Shown: positions 54,301 through 63,676, counted from the stretch's first letter. The stretch: 64,000 nt of DNA from CAXBNB01 sp049115735 (GCA_049115735.1 JAGDZP010000012.1:372001-436000), one strand, 5' to 3'. The notes: generated from the sequence alone by a model not told the origin. Made by a program: numbers and translations.

Positions 54301-55188
54301 TTAAACATTAATTATAAATTCTTTAAACTTTGAAACGTCCTGAAATGTTTTGATTTTCATGTTAGATTTTATTTGACTTATGATTTGATGATTTCCAGAC
54401 ATAATAATTTGTTCAATGCCTGCTTTGGAGGCGCTTTTAAAATATTCATTCAAAGTCTTAGTTAGCACACCGCCGATTACCGAACAAAGAAGAAAATCAG
54501 GCTTAACCATATCAACTGATTCAACTAAATTAATAGCAGGTACTTTAGCTCCTAAATAAATGACCTGAATTCCATTTTTTCTCAGGATATAAGTACTATA
54601 CAACAGCCCCAGGTCATGGTCTTCCCATTCTGGCAAGAAAAGAAGAAATGTTTTGGCCTTTTTATTCGGCAACTCCAATTTTTCTATTTCTGCCTGGACT
54701 TTTTGCTTGATTAAATTTGAAAGGAAGTGTTCTTGCGCGGGATTCAATTCGTCCTTGGTCCATAATTGTCCTACTCTTTTAAGTACTGGCACAAGTATAT
54801 TTTCAAAGATATCTTCGAAGTTGTATCTTTCTAGAGCTTCACTTAATATGGATTCAAAATTATACTGATCGAAGTTTAGTGCGCATTCTATAAGTTGATT
54901 TATCTCAGAAAAATAGTCTTTACCAATTTCACTATGATCTGAATAAACTTCATTTAGTTTGGCTATAAACTGATCTGAAGACATACTACTTATTTTCGAA
55001 ATCTTTTCACCGGAATGGATGAGAGTAGAAACGTTTAGTAGTTTTAGCGCCTGTTCATCGTCATAGGATCTGATGTTTGTATCGCTTCTATTGGGCGTCA
55101 GCAATTTGTACCTCTGTTCCCAGATACGAATCGTGTGGGCTTTGATACCTGAAATTTTTTCTAAATCCTTTATTGAGTAGGTAGCCAT
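54301..55188 (-). CDS. CarH-like MerR regulator with cobalamin-binding domain
   Basis: 295 residues. MerR-type winged helix at the N-terminus (YSIKDLEKISGIKAHTIRIWEQRYKLLTPNRSDTNIRSYDDEQALKLLNVSTLI). A four-helix cap holds W143-x9-E153-H154, the pattern that contacts adenosylcobalamin in CarH. The Rossmann domain has E189-D-H191-D-L-G, where H191 matches the lower cobalt ligand (E/D-x-H-x-x-G). CarH represses carotenoid genes in the dark and releases DNA on light-driven B12 photolysis. Here it is the first gene of the carotenoid operon, so autoregulation by light is likely. Confidence 0.92.
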   Translation of the reverse strand: MATYSIKDLEKISGIKAHTIRIWEQRYKLLTPNRSDTNIRSYDDEQALKLLNVSTLIHSGEKISKISSMSSDQFIAKLNEVYSDHSEIGKDYFSEINQLIECALNFDQYNFESILSEALERYNFEDIFENILVPVLKRVGQLWTKDELNPAQEHFLSNLIKQKVQAEIEKLELPNKKAKTFLLFLPEWEDHDLGLLYSTYILRKNGIQVIYLGAKVPAINLVESVDMVKPDFLLCSVIGGVLTKTLNEYFKSASKAGIEQIIMSGNHQIISQIKSNMKIKTFQDVSKFKEFIINV

Positions 55189-55194
55189 TTCTTT

Positions 55195-55222
55195 GTTTAA
55201 ATTTATGTAATTATACTTAAAC
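55195..55222. promoter_or_regulatory. Possible operator upstream of the carH-crt operon
   Basis: Inverted arms GTTTAA (55195-55200) and TTAAAC (55217-55222) with a 16-bp AT-rich centre, only 7 bp before the regulator's ATG. A MerR/CarH-type protein would bind such a site across the promoter. The arms are short and the area is AT-rich, so the call is weak. Confidence 0.3.
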
Positions 55223-55369
55223 GTCTGGATATATTAATAGTATTTGGTGAATTTGCATATTCAATTCTCAGAAGGAAGTTTTAATATTAATTCCTCGATT
55301 GGACATAACATATATCTGTCTTAACTTCACGGTTTTACATACCTCACATCAAATTTCCCAATAGGTTAA

Positions 55370-57790
55370 ATGAAGATTGTACGATTTATACTTTCACTAA
55401 CTATTACTAGTACCATATTTTATTATTTGAGCACTAGTATTGATGGTAAACCACCAATCGGGGCATTTATCAATCCATTTACGGGTTTTTGGCAAAATGG
55501 ACAGAAAGAAGCCCTCAACCTGAATGAATCACTTTCTTTAGTAGGCCTGAAAGATGAAGTAGTGGTGAAATTTGACGAGCAGTATTACCCTCATGTCTTC
55601 GCTAAAAATGACCATGACCTATATTTTACCCAGGGCTATGTGACGGCCAGGGATCGGCTATGGCAAATGGAATTTCAATTGCTGGCTGCTGCTGGGAGAG
55701 TTTCGGAAATAATAGGGGACAAGGCTCTTGACTATGACAGGGGCAGAAGAAGGATCGGTCTTTTGTACGGAGCACGACGAATGTTGGAAAGAATCGAACT
55801 CAACCCAAAAAGTAAGAATGCTTTACAGGCATATACAGATGGAGTAAATGCTTATATTAATGAGCTTGATTACGAGTCATTTCCTATCGAGTATAAGTTG
55901 TTAGACTATGAACCCGAGCCCTGGGAGAACTTGAAATCCTGTTTATTCTTAAAACTGATGGAGAATGACCTTTCAAGTTTTGAGGCAGATTTAGAAAATA
56001 CCAATGCGTTACAATTATTTGGTAGAGAGGATTTTGAAATATTATTTCCTGAAAGGCATCCTGATTTAGACCCAATAATTCCTCGAGGTACTAAGTGGGA
56101 TTTTGACCCAATCCTGGTGGAAAGGCCTCAGGCCGATTCGCTATGGAGAATGACAACAAAAACGATTGACAAGCCAGATCCTAGAAATGGCTCAAATAGT
56201 TTTGTAGTCGGAGGTGATAAAACAGCCAATGGCAATGTGCTATTAGCCAATGAGATGGATCTGGAAATTCGTATGCCTTCAGTCTGGTATATCATGCAGC
56301 TCAACGCACCGGGAGTGAATGTGTTTGGTGCTACAATGCCAGGAGCACCAATGGTGATCAATGGATTCAATGATTCTATTGCATGGGGTGAGACCAATGC
56401 GAAGAGAGATGTGGTGGACTGGTACTATATAGAATTCAAAAATGCCAAAAGAGAAGAGTACAAATACGATGACAAATGGCTAAAGACCCAAAAAATTGTC
56501 GAAGAATTTAAGATAAAAGGAAAGCCTTCTTTCTATGATACTTTGGTGTATACTCATTACGGTCCGGTTACTTATGATAGAAATTTTTATGGAAAAGGGG
56601 ATAGGGTAAACTATGCCATGAAGTGGACAGCACACGAAGGTTCAGATGAATATGATGCTTTCTATTTATTAAACAGAGCAAAGAATTATGACGATTTTGT
56701 TGAGGCTACCGATTATTATGATGGACCTCCGCAGAACTTCTCTTTTGCTTCTGCCAGTGGAGATATAGCTATTCGGATCAATGGCAAGTTTCCTGTCAAA
56801 TGGGATGAACAAGGTAAGTTTTTGCTGGATGGTAGAAATTCGAAGCACGAGTGGCAGGCAATTATTCCCAAGGAGCAAAACCTTTTTGTAAAGAATCCTG
56901 AGAGTGCATTTGTGAGTTCTGCAAACCAGCACCCGGCGGATACAACTTATCCGTACTATAGTTTTGATGCCTATTATGAGTACTACAGAAACAGGCGTAT
57001 TAATGATCGGCTGAAGTCCCTTAGCAATGTGCGACCCGCGGACATGATGAGGCTTCAAAACGACAATTACAACTACCGAGCACTTGAGAGTTTGCCTATG
57101 ATGCTGGATAGTCTGGATACTGCTTCCTTAAGTGCAAAGCAAAATATAATTTACATGATGCTCAGGAAATGGGATTATTTTAACGAACCCGAAAAAATGG
57201 CACCTTCGGTATACGAGACCTGGTGGAAGCACTTTTACAGTTTGACCTGGGATGAGTTTGAGGAAAGAGATGTTGCTCTGATCAAACCAAACACTTACAA
57301 TACAATCTACCTGATGAATGGCGATCCGGAAAACAAGTACTTTGACCGGAAGTCTACTTCTCGAAGAGAATCAGCCGTTGATTTGATTAACACTTCATTT
57401 ACTTCAGCCCTTGATTCTTTGGAGGCATGGAAAGAACGCAACGGCAAAGACTATGTTTGGTATGAATTTAAGAACACGAGTATTTATCACTTGCTGGAGT
57501 TAAAGCCGTTCTCACGAGAAACGATTAAAGTCGGAGGTGGGAATAATGTTGTTAATGCGGTTACTTCAAAGTTTGGCCCTTCCTGGAGGATGGTCGTTGA
57601 GCTTGGTGGCAACAAAGTATCGGGCTGGGGTGTCTATCCTGGAAGTCAAACTGGTAACCCCGGTAATCCGGCCTATGGAAGTATGATCGATTCCTGGGCG
57701 AAGGGAGAATACTTTCCCTTGGTGTTCCTGAATTCGGTCAACGACAATCACAACAGTCTCATTTTTACGCAAACAATTTCACCGAAATAG
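55370..57790 (+). CDS. Penicillin acylase-family Ntn hydrolase
   Basis: 806 residues. Signal or anchor at the N-terminus (FILSLTITSTIFYYLS). The alpha chain has DLYFTQGYVTARDRLWQMEFQLLAAAGRVSEIIG, the typical substrate-pocket start. Self-cleavage should occur at G274/S275 in NG-S275-N-S-F-VVGG, making S275 the N-terminal nucleophile of the beta chain; the linker before it is ~25 residues. Beta-chain Asn and Arg are expected in later loops (GNPGNPAYGSMIDSW). Family members cleave amides such as acyl-homoserine lactones, penicillins or cyclic lipopeptides in the periplasm. It is 2 bp before a small membrane-protein gene. Confidence 0.93.
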   Translation: MKIVRFILSLTITSTIFYYLSTSIDGKPPIGAFINPFTGFWQNGQKEALNLNESLSLVGLKDEVVVKFDEQYYPHVFAKNDHDLYFTQGYVTARDRLWQMEFQLLAAAGRVSEIIGDKALDYDRGRRRIGLLYGARRMLERIELNPKSKNALQAYTDGVNAYINELDYESFPIEYKLLDYEPEPWENLKSCLFLKLMENDLSSFEADLENTNALQLFGREDFEILFPERHPDLDPIIPRGTKWDFDPILVERPQADSLWRMTTKTIDKPDPRNGSNSFVVGGDKTANGNVLLANEMDLEIRMPSVWYIMQLNAPGVNVFGATMPGAPMVINGFNDSIAWGETNAKRDVVDWYYIEFKNAKREEYKYDDKWLKTQKIVEEFKIKGKPSFYDTLVYTHYGPVTYDRNFYGKGDRVNYAMKWTAHEGSDEYDAFYLLNRAKNYDDFVEATDYYDGPPQNFSFASASGDIAIRINGKFPVKWDEQGKFLLDGRNSKHEWQAIIPKEQNLFVKNPESAFVSSANQHPADTTYPYYSFDAYYEYYRNRRINDRLKSLSNVRPADMMRLQNDNYNYRALESLPMMLDSLDTASLSAKQNIIYMMLRKWDYFNEPEKMAPSVYETWWKHFYSLTWDEFEERDVALIKPNTYNTIYLMNGDPENKYFDRKSTSRRESAVDLINTSFTSALDSLEAWKERNGKDYVWYEFKNTSIYHLLELKPFSRETIKVGGGNNVVNAVTSKFGPSWRMVVELGGNKVSGWGVYPGSQTGNPGNPAYGSMIDSWAKGEYFPLVFLNSVNDNHNSLIFTQTISPK

Positions 57791-57792
57791 AT

Positions 57793-58164
57793 ATGATATT
57801 TATTCTGCGCTTAATCCTGATTGCTTTTGCTTGTTATCTAGCAGGTATTTTGATGCCATGGTGGTCAGTAATATTGTGTTCGATAATCATTTCCTTCTTT
57901 CTGCCCGGGCATAGTTTTAATGCTTTCCTCAGTGGATTTTTGGGAGTAGGTTTACTTTGGATGGTGATGGCCTGGAAGTTTGACATGGAGGCCGGATCAA
58001 ACATGTCGAGCAAAATGACAGAAATTTTTAAGCTGGACGATCCTATTTATTTGATTATAGTAACTGGTGTGATAGGAGCTATCCTAGGTGGTTTTAGTGC
58101 CTTGACTGGAAATACTTTTAGGCAGGTTTTTATAAAGAAGAAAAAGGTATCATTTTACAATTGA
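57793..58164 (+). CDS. Small membrane protein of unknown function
   Basis: 123 residues, four hydrophobic helices (IFILRLILIAFACYLAGIL, WSVILCSIIISFFLPG, FNAFLSGFLGVGLLWMVMAW, PIYLIIVTGVIGAILGGFSAL). It begins 2 bp after the acylase stop, so is translated from the same mRNA. No motif is recognised. Close coupling might reflect help in acylase export or in handling its product. Confidence 0.75.
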   Translation: MIFILRLILIAFACYLAGILMPWWSVILCSIIISFFLPGHSFNAFLSGFLGVGLLWMVMAWKFDMEAGSNMSSKMTEIFKLDDPIYLIIVTGVIGAILGGFSALTGNTFRQVFIKKKKVSFYN

Positions 58165-58227
58165 TTCTCTTGTGATCAGTTAGGTTTTCCTACCTGCAAA
58201 TTAATTCCATAAACATTTCTTAATTAG

Positions 58228-58258
58228 TTTGAATAGATAAAATCTTATCTTAATTTTG
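58228..58258 (+). promoter_or_regulatory. Strong Bacteroidota-type promoter
   Basis: TTTG (58228-58231), a 19-bp spacer and TAATTTTG (58251-58258) match the -33/-7 consensus exactly. Start near 58265, 20 nt before the ATG at 58285. Confidence 0.85.
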
Positions 58259-58284
58259 CGCATTGAATTTTTAACTACAATACA

Positions 58285-58650
58285 ATGGCAGTTACCAGAC
58301 TAAAAAGAAAGGACAGAAGAAATAAAGCAGTTGCTAAAAATAAAGTGGCTAGAATTCAGCAATTGAATTCAAAGCCAGTAATCAAACAAGTTGATGTAGA
58401 GGCTATCACTGCTGAGTTTGCAGCGTCTGCTAAAAAAGAGAAACCAGCTGCTAAAAAGGAACAAGCACCAAAAGAGGAGGTAGTGGAAGCTGCTGCTGCT
58501 GAAGAGGTGAAGGAAGAGATCGCAGAAGTTGAGGCTGTAGAGGAAGTAAAAGAGGAGAAGCCAAAGAAGAAAACTCCTGCAAAAGCTAAGAAGAAGGAAG
58601 AAGAAGCTCCTGAAAAAGAGGACAAAGAAGAAGCTGAGAAATCAGAATAA
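58285..58650 (+). CDS. Lys/Glu/Ala-rich low-complexity protein
   Basis: 121 residues. A basic, non-repetitive N-terminus (MAVTRLKRKDRRNKAVAKNKVARIQQLNSKPVIKQVDVEAITAEFA) looks like the conserved core; the remainder is a charged tail of Lys, Glu and Ala (AAKKEQAPKEEVVEAAAAEE..., KPKKKTPAKAKKKEEE). The basic head suggests RNA, DNA or ribosome binding, as in histone H1-like proteins, but I have no direct match. With its perfect promoter and its own terminator it is probably a highly expressed single-gene unit. Codons are strongly GAA/AAA-biased. Confidence 0.75.
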   Translation: MAVTRLKRKDRRNKAVAKNKVARIQQLNSKPVIKQVDVEAITAEFAASAKKEKPAAKKEQAPKEEVVEAAAAEEVKEEIAEVEAVEEVKEEKPKKKTPAKAKKKEEEAPEKEDKEEAEKSE

Positions 58651-58672
58651 AACATTAATCTAAGAGATAAGG

Positions 58673-58700
58673 AAAGCAAGGCGGAAGTCTTGCTTTTTTT
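58673..58700 (+). terminator. Rho-independent terminator
   Basis: AAAGCAAG (58673-58680), 8-nt loop, CTTGCTTT (58689-58696) then further T. Ends the Lys/Glu-rich gene 22 bp after its stop. Confidence 0.88.
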
Positions 58701-58730
58701 GTTTCTGACTTTTTGGGCTAATTTTCTACA

Positions 58731-59471
58731 ATGAATGATTCCGTTTACTTCGATTCATTTCGTCTAAAGGCCACAGAGACGGATGCCTCAAAGCGAATAA
58801 AAATACCATACCTGGTCAACTACATGCAGGAGGCAGCCTGGACCAACGCTACCAAACTGGGCTTCTCGACTTACGACTTGCTGAATGACAACATGACATG
58901 GGTTGTCAATCGGATGTACGTCGAGTTTATTGAGCTGCCATCCTATCCGCAACTGATTGATGTGGAGACCTGGCCTTCTGACCTGGATAAGTTTTTTGCG
59001 TATCGGGACTTTAGAGTATTTGATAAGAATAAAAAGCTATTGGCAAGAGCTACATCCAATTGGCTAGTACTGGATATCGAGCAACGAAAACTCATCTCCA
59101 TTCCCCAGCATTTTATCGATGCAGGGTTTACGGCTGAGCGCAATGCCATGCCCAGAGTTTCAGACAAATATTCATATGATGAAGCCCGGACAGAGAATAC
59201 TTTCAAAACGGCAATCAGCTGGTTTGACCTGGATGTAAATGCCCATGTGAACAACATCAAATACTTTCAGTGGATATTAGATTCTCTAGGCTCAAAGGTT
59301 TTAGAGAAGCTCACCTGCAAAACTTTGGATATCACTTTTAAATCTGAAGCCGGAGCAGACGATAAGATTATTTCTCAATCATACTCAACTGGGGAGAATA
59401 GTTTTGCACACAGAATTATCAGTGAGACTACAGGTAAAGTACTTGTGCTTGCTCGAACAACATTTAAATAA
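58731..59471 (+). CDS. Acyl-ACP thioesterase
   Basis: 246 residues with two hot-dog folds. The N-terminal block SFRLKATETDASKRIKIPYLVNYMQEAAWTNATKLGFS and the C-terminal block ISWFDLDVNAHVNNIKYFQWILDSL are typical; D-x-N-x-H-V-N-N gives the catalytic Asp, Asn and His. It hydrolyses acyl-ACP to free fatty acid in the cytoplasm. It lies 30 bp after a terminator, so it has its own promoter, which I could not identify. Confidence 0.93.
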   Translation: MNDSVYFDSFRLKATETDASKRIKIPYLVNYMQEAAWTNATKLGFSTYDLLNDNMTWVVNRMYVEFIELPSYPQLIDVETWPSDLDKFFAYRDFRVFDKNKKLLARATSNWLVLDIEQRKLISIPQHFIDAGFTAERNAMPRVSDKYSYDEARTENTFKTAISWFDLDVNAHVNNIKYFQWILDSLGSKVLEKLTCKTLDITFKSEAGADDKIISQSYSTGENSFAHRIISETTGKVLVLARTTFK

Positions 59472-59595
59472 CAGGCAACCGATAATTGCCACTTCATTTG
59501 TTATATTTATCGCCTTAACAACAATGTTATGACTTGAACTATCCGAATATTGGATTTCAGGTTCTTGACATTGGCCTTTAAAACCAAAAACTACC

Positions 59596-61041
59596 ATGCG
59601 CAATACAAGCTCAATTACCTTTTGCTTAATACTAAGCCTATTTCTTTATTACTGCAGCAGTCCTCAACAAGAAAATACGCCAGTGATGGAGGCATCAGCT
59701 CATGAACCCGTAGATAGCGCCACATTACAGGCTGAAAAATTGTACAAAGAATTTTGCTCCAGCTGCCATGGGGAGCAGATGATGGCTTTTGCGGACCGAA
59801 AATGGAAGCATGGCAAAGAACGGGATAGCATTCGAAACTCGATAGTAAATGGGTATGTAGATGCCGGAATGCCTACCTGGGGAGCGTCTTTTACTGATGA
59901 ACAAATTGATAATCTGGTTGACTACATTCTAAAAGGTATTGAAAATGTGGAGCGATATGGATTCAAGGAAATTACTCTGGAGTCAGATACTTTCAAGACG
60001 GAGGACTTACAATTCGAATTGGATACTATTGCTTCAGGGCTAAAAAGCCCGTGGGGTATGGCTTTCCTTCCTGATGGTGATGTTTTGATTACTGACAAAT
60101 CAGGGAAGATGTATCGAGTGGATGCAGAAGGAAATAAGAACGAAATATCCGGTGTACCTACAGTCAGATATGAACGACAAGGTGGACTATTTGAGGTGGA
60201 ATTGCACCCGGACTTTGCAACCAACAAATGGCTCTATCTAAGCTATGCAGATATTAAGATAGATAATGGGGACACGTTAACAGGTACAGCTGTGAGCCGC
60301 TACAAATTTGATAATGATCGACTGTCGTCAGGAGAGAAAGTGCTTGAAGGGCATCCATATTCAGAAAAGAGACACCATTATGGTGGTAGGTTGGCCTTTG
60401 ATAATGACGGTTTTCTCTTTGTTTCCATTGGAGATAGAGGAAAACGTGACGAAAACCCTCAAAGTCTGTCTAGCTATTGTGGTAAAATCCATCGTATCAA
60501 TGACGATGGTTCCATTCCGTCTGACAATCCTTTTGTTGGTGTTGATACAGCCGCTGCATCAGTCTATTCTTATGGACACAGGAACCCTCAGGGCATGGTA
60601 CTCAATACTGCTACCAACAGAATATGGACGAACGAGCATGGACCAAGAGGTGGTGATGAGGTGAACCTGATTCAGAAAGGGAAGAACTTTGGCTGGCCGG
60701 TGATTTCTTATGGTCTCAATTACGATGGAACCACCTTCACCAACAAACTAGAGCAAGAAGGTATGGTGCAACCAGATCTTTATTGGGTGCCATCCATAGC
60801 ACCTTCCGGTATGGCCATTGTAAACTCCGATCGATATGGAGCCTGGTCTGGTGATATGCTGGTCGGTTCGCTCCGGTTCAAGTACCTGAATAGATGTGTT
60901 ATGGAAGGAGACAAAATTGTTCGAGAAGAAATACTGATGAAAAATATTGGACGATTAAGGAATGTGTCTGTTTCGCCTGACGGTTATATCTATGTGGCTG
61001 TTGAAAGTCCGGGCTATGTGTTTAGGTTGATGCCTTTTTAA
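59596..61041 (+). CDS. Cytochrome c-fused PQQ-dependent sugar dehydrogenase lipoprotein
   Basis: 481 residues; lipoprotein signal LILSLFLYYC. Class I cytochrome c at ~45-115 with C54-S-S-C57-H58 and a Met in GMPTWGASFTDEQIDNLVDYIL. A soluble-glucose-dehydrogenase-type beta-propeller follows (~130-481): GLKSPWGMAFLPDGDVLITDKSGKMYRVD, GGLFEVELHPDFATNKWLYLSYAD, HHYGGRLAFDNDGFLFVSIGDRG, YSYGHRNPQGMVLN, WTNEHGPRGGDEVNLIQKGKNFGWPVISYG. The family oxidises sugars with PQQ; the fused haem receives the electrons. Periplasmic. Monocistronic. Confidence 0.93.
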   Translation: MRNTSSITFCLILSLFLYYCSSPQQENTPVMEASAHEPVDSATLQAEKLYKEFCSSCHGEQMMAFADRKWKHGKERDSIRNSIVNGYVDAGMPTWGASFTDEQIDNLVDYILKGIENVERYGFKEITLESDTFKTEDLQFELDTIASGLKSPWGMAFLPDGDVLITDKSGKMYRVDAEGNKNEISGVPTVRYERQGGLFEVELHPDFATNKWLYLSYADIKIDNGDTLTGTAVSRYKFDNDRLSSGEKVLEGHPYSEKRHHYGGRLAFDNDGFLFVSIGDRGKRDENPQSLSSYCGKIHRINDDGSIPSDNPFVGVDTAAASVYSYGHRNPQGMVLNTATNRIWTNEHGPRGGDEVNLIQKGKNFGWPVISYGLNYDGTTFTNKLEQEGMVQPDLYWVPSIAPSGMAIVNSDRYGAWSGDMLVGSLRFKYLNRCVMEGDKIVREEILMKNIGRLRNVSVSPDGYIYVAVESPGYVFRLMPF

Positions 61042-61082
61042 GAGAATTTTCTTTAAACTCAGTGCATCACTACACAATATCA

Positions 61083-61598
61083 TTACCTCGGTGGCAATTC
61101 CGGGTAGGGTATAATTGATTCTACCAATAGGTTGACTCCCCCACGGCTCATCAGGATGAGTGTGATGATAATTGCACTCACAATAATGGCCACACCAATG
61201 TTGTTGTCCTTAATCTCTTTGAACTCATCTATTGGCGTAAGGTTAGTATAGAAAATGATGCCTGATAAACTAATAATAATTGCCGCTACAAAAGCAATCA
61301 TCACATAAAGTGCCCCATATCCCAGGAAGTTGGTAATCATTTCGATAGATGAATCTGCTGTATTACTGAGAATGCGAAAGGAGGATATGATTGGTTGGAT
61401 TACACTGCTCACCATCAACCCTACGGCAAAGAGCGTACTGGCAATAAATATGCTATAAGCGACGTTGCTGTGCTCAATATCTAATTTCTTTCGTCCAAAG
61501 TATTTGAGGATTTTGTAAGTAGCAAATAGAATGATCACACCAATTGTTAAGGCGCTGATTATTTCGGTGATGGCAAGTATGGCAATGTTGTAATTCAT
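61083..61598 (-). CDS. DUF350-family membrane protein
   Basis: 171 residues, four or five helices in two similar halves: ILAITEIISALTIGVIILFATYKILKYF ... SNVAYSIFIASTLFAVGLMVSSVIQP and LGYGALYVMIAFVAAIIISLSGIIFYTNLTPIDEFKEIKDNNIGVAIIVSAIIITLILM. The phrase NVAxxIxxAxxLxAVGLM / NxGVAIxxxA is typical of DUF350 (YjfL). Function unknown; in other bacteria it accompanies glutathionylspermidine-type or transglutaminase-like genes, as here with the gene 3 bp upstream. Confidence 0.85.
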   Translation of the reverse strand: MNYNIAILAITEIISALTIGVIILFATYKILKYFGRKKLDIEHSNVAYSIFIASTLFAVGLMVSSVIQPIISSFRILSNTADSSIEMITNFLGYGALYVMIAFVAAIIISLSGIIFYTNLTPIDEFKEIKDNNIGVAIIVSAIIITLILMSRGGVNLLVESIIPYPELPPR

Positions 61599-61601
61599 AG
61601 T

Positions 61602-62405
61602 TTATATATCATAGTCTAAGGCAAGGTCCCAATAGTTGGTATTTTGCATATCAGGAGCAATCATTCCCGGTTCCCAGCCGGTATTGGTAGTTTCCCAAAA
61701 GTAAAACTTTTTCCCTTTGTGGCTGATGTAGTCTCCCGTACCTGGAATATTCACTGCTAGCATAGAATGTAGGTATTCGTTGCTGATAAGGATCAATGCA
61801 TCATAGCCAAAGTCTTTAAGCAGGCCATAAAGTAGCACTGTTCGCGTATCACAATCACCCTTCAGTGTGTATAGAAATTCTATAGGTGAAAGAATGCCAA
61901 AGCGGCTATCTCCCTTGCAGGGTTTTCCGTCTTTCATTTCACCACATGGTTCACTAATGATATAGCTATAGGGGATGTCTTGTACGAACTTGACCACCAT
62001 GTGCGCAAACTCAGTACTGTTGAGGTTTTTTTCTAGTCTTATTTCCCGGAGGGAATCAGCCAAGTGCTTTAGTTCTGCAGAGTCATTCTGATAAAGGGAA
62101 TTATAAATAGCACCCCAAAATTGATCGTATGTCTCTCCTCTGGGGAGTTTTAGTTCGTTTCGATATGCTTCGGACCGGATGTAGCTTTCACTCCTATATG
62201 AGTAGTCCATGCAATAGCGCCCTGAATGATAGTTGTCCTTCCAAAAGCGCTGGTGCAGTGCTACGGTAGAAGCAGAATCCAGCTCAATAGAGTATTCATC
62301 ACAACCCTGAGCCGCATCCATCAGACCGTGATACATCCTTGCTAAGTAGGACTGAATGATTAAGGAAATAACAATAAAAACAACTAATCGCGAAAATGTT
62401 TTCAA
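61602..62405 (-). CDS. Transglutaminase-like cysteine protease, exported
   Basis: 267 residues. An N-terminal helix (LVVFIVISLIIQSYLA) anchors or exports it. The transglutaminase-like triad is seen as C185 (LKGDCDTRTVLLYGLLKDFGYDALIL), H213 (NEYLHSMLAV) and E238 (FYFWETTNTGW). Cys pairs at C154/C163 (SEPCGEMKDGKPC) may form a disulfide. It is the first gene of a pair with the DUF350 gene (3-bp gap), so they probably work together in the envelope; substrate unknown. Confidence 0.88.
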   Translation of the reverse strand: MKTFSRLVVFIVISLIIQSYLARMYHGLMDAAQGCDEYSIELDSASTVALHQRFWKDNYHSGRYCMDYSYRSESYIRSEAYRNELKLPRGETYDQFWGAIYNSLYQNDSAELKHLADSLREIRLEKNLNSTEFAHMVVKFVQDIPYSYIISEPCGEMKDGKPCKGDSRFGILSPIEFLYTLKGDCDTRTVLLYGLLKDFGYDALILISNEYLHSMLAVNIPGTGDYISHKGKKFYFWETTNTGWEPGMIAPDMQNTNYWDLALDYDI

Positions 62406-62539
62406 TGCTGAAAAGGAATGTATTTTGGTGTAATGGCTTTAGTTTTTTAGAATCACCAAGATATCCATTATTTTAGGAAAAATAATTCTCATGACAAGGG
62501 AAAACCTCACTTTTCTTTGAGAATGAAAACAACCCAAAT

Positions 62540-63676
62540 ATGAACATACTAGTACTAGGTGCGGGCATGGTCGGTAGGGCTATGGCCCTTGACTTGAGCA
62601 GTAACCATAGCGTTACTTCAGCGGATATAAATGAAAAGAATCTTCAATCCCTAAAGGCAAAAAACGATCGTATTGAATCAATGACCCTGGATGTCTCCTC
62701 ACAAGAGATGCTGAAAAAAGCTGTCATGAGTTTTGATTTAGTAGTGAATGCCGTGCCAGGTTTTTTAGGTTTCAATACCTTGAAATCAATTATCAAGTGC
62801 AGGAAAAATGTTGTTGATATTTCCTTTTTTCCGGAGGATGGTCTCCAACTCTACGACTTGGCAAAAGAAAACCAAGTTACTGCATTGATCGACTGTGGTG
62901 TCGCCCCAGGCATGGACAATCTGATATTGGGATATGAAGACTCCAGAATGAAGGTCACTGATTTCGAGTGCTTGGTTGGAGGACTGCCAAAGCTGAAAAA
63001 ATGGCCATTTGCCTACAAAGCGCCATTTTCCCCTGTGGATGTCATTGAAGAATACACCAGACCTGCGAGGTATGTGGAGAATTCAAACATGATCGTAAGA
63101 CCGGCTTTGACAGACTGTGAGTTGGTAGAATTCGATAGAGTAGGCACGCTAGAGTCCTTCAATTCTGATGGTTTGCGTTCCATCATTCATACTATGAAGC
63201 ACATTCCCAATATGAAAGAAAAGACGCTGAGATATCCAGGGCATGTGGAATATATTCGGGTACTCAGAGAAAGTGGATTTTTTGATACTGAGAATATTAA
63301 CGTTTCTGGTATGGATATTTCCCCTTTGGAATTCACTTCCAAAATTTTGTTTAAAGAGTGGCAGTTAGGGGAAAATGAGGAGGAGATTACGGTAATGAGT
63401 GTGAAAGTATGTGGCACTAATGAGTCAAATATAGAGGAAGAAGTGACCTATTATTTGCATGATGAATATGATAAGGAGTCCGGAATTTCTTCCATGGCAA
63501 GAACGACCGGCTATACTGCCACGGCATGTGTCAATATGCTTGATAAGGACTTATTTGAAAATCAAGGGGTATTTCCGTTAGAACTGGTGGGTAGTGACAA
63601 AAAGTGTTTTGATTTTATTATGAACTACCAAAAAGAGTGTGGAATCATTTATAGAAAGGAAACTGTTTTGTTATGA
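62540..63676 (+). CDS. Saccharopine dehydrogenase-like oxidoreductase
   Basis: 378 residues. Rossmann start MNILVLGAGMVGRAMALDLSSNHSVTSADIN binds NAD(P). SMTLDVSSQEMLKKAVMSFDLVVNAVPGFLGFNTLKSIIKCRKNVVDISFFPED and ALIDCGVAPGMDNLILGYEDSRM are blocks of the saccharopine/lysine-6-dehydrogenase group. GLPKLKKWPFAYKAPFSPVDVIEEYTRPARYVENS forms the substrate domain. Probably an amino acid (lysine) dehydrogenase in the cytoplasm; exact substrate uncertain. Own leader of ~130 bp shared with the transglutaminase-like gene. Confidence 0.9.
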   Translation: MNILVLGAGMVGRAMALDLSSNHSVTSADINEKNLQSLKAKNDRIESMTLDVSSQEMLKKAVMSFDLVVNAVPGFLGFNTLKSIIKCRKNVVDISFFPEDGLQLYDLAKENQVTALIDCGVAPGMDNLILGYEDSRMKVTDFECLVGGLPKLKKWPFAYKAPFSPVDVIEEYTRPARYVENSNMIVRPALTDCELVEFDRVGTLESFNSDGLRSIIHTMKHIPNMKEKTLRYPGHVEYIRVLRESGFFDTENINVSGMDISPLEFTSKILFKEWQLGENEEEITVMSVKVCGTNESNIEEEVTYYLHDEYDKESGISSMARTTGYTATACVNMLDKDLFENQGVFPLELVGSDKKCFDFIMNYQKECGIIYRKETVLL

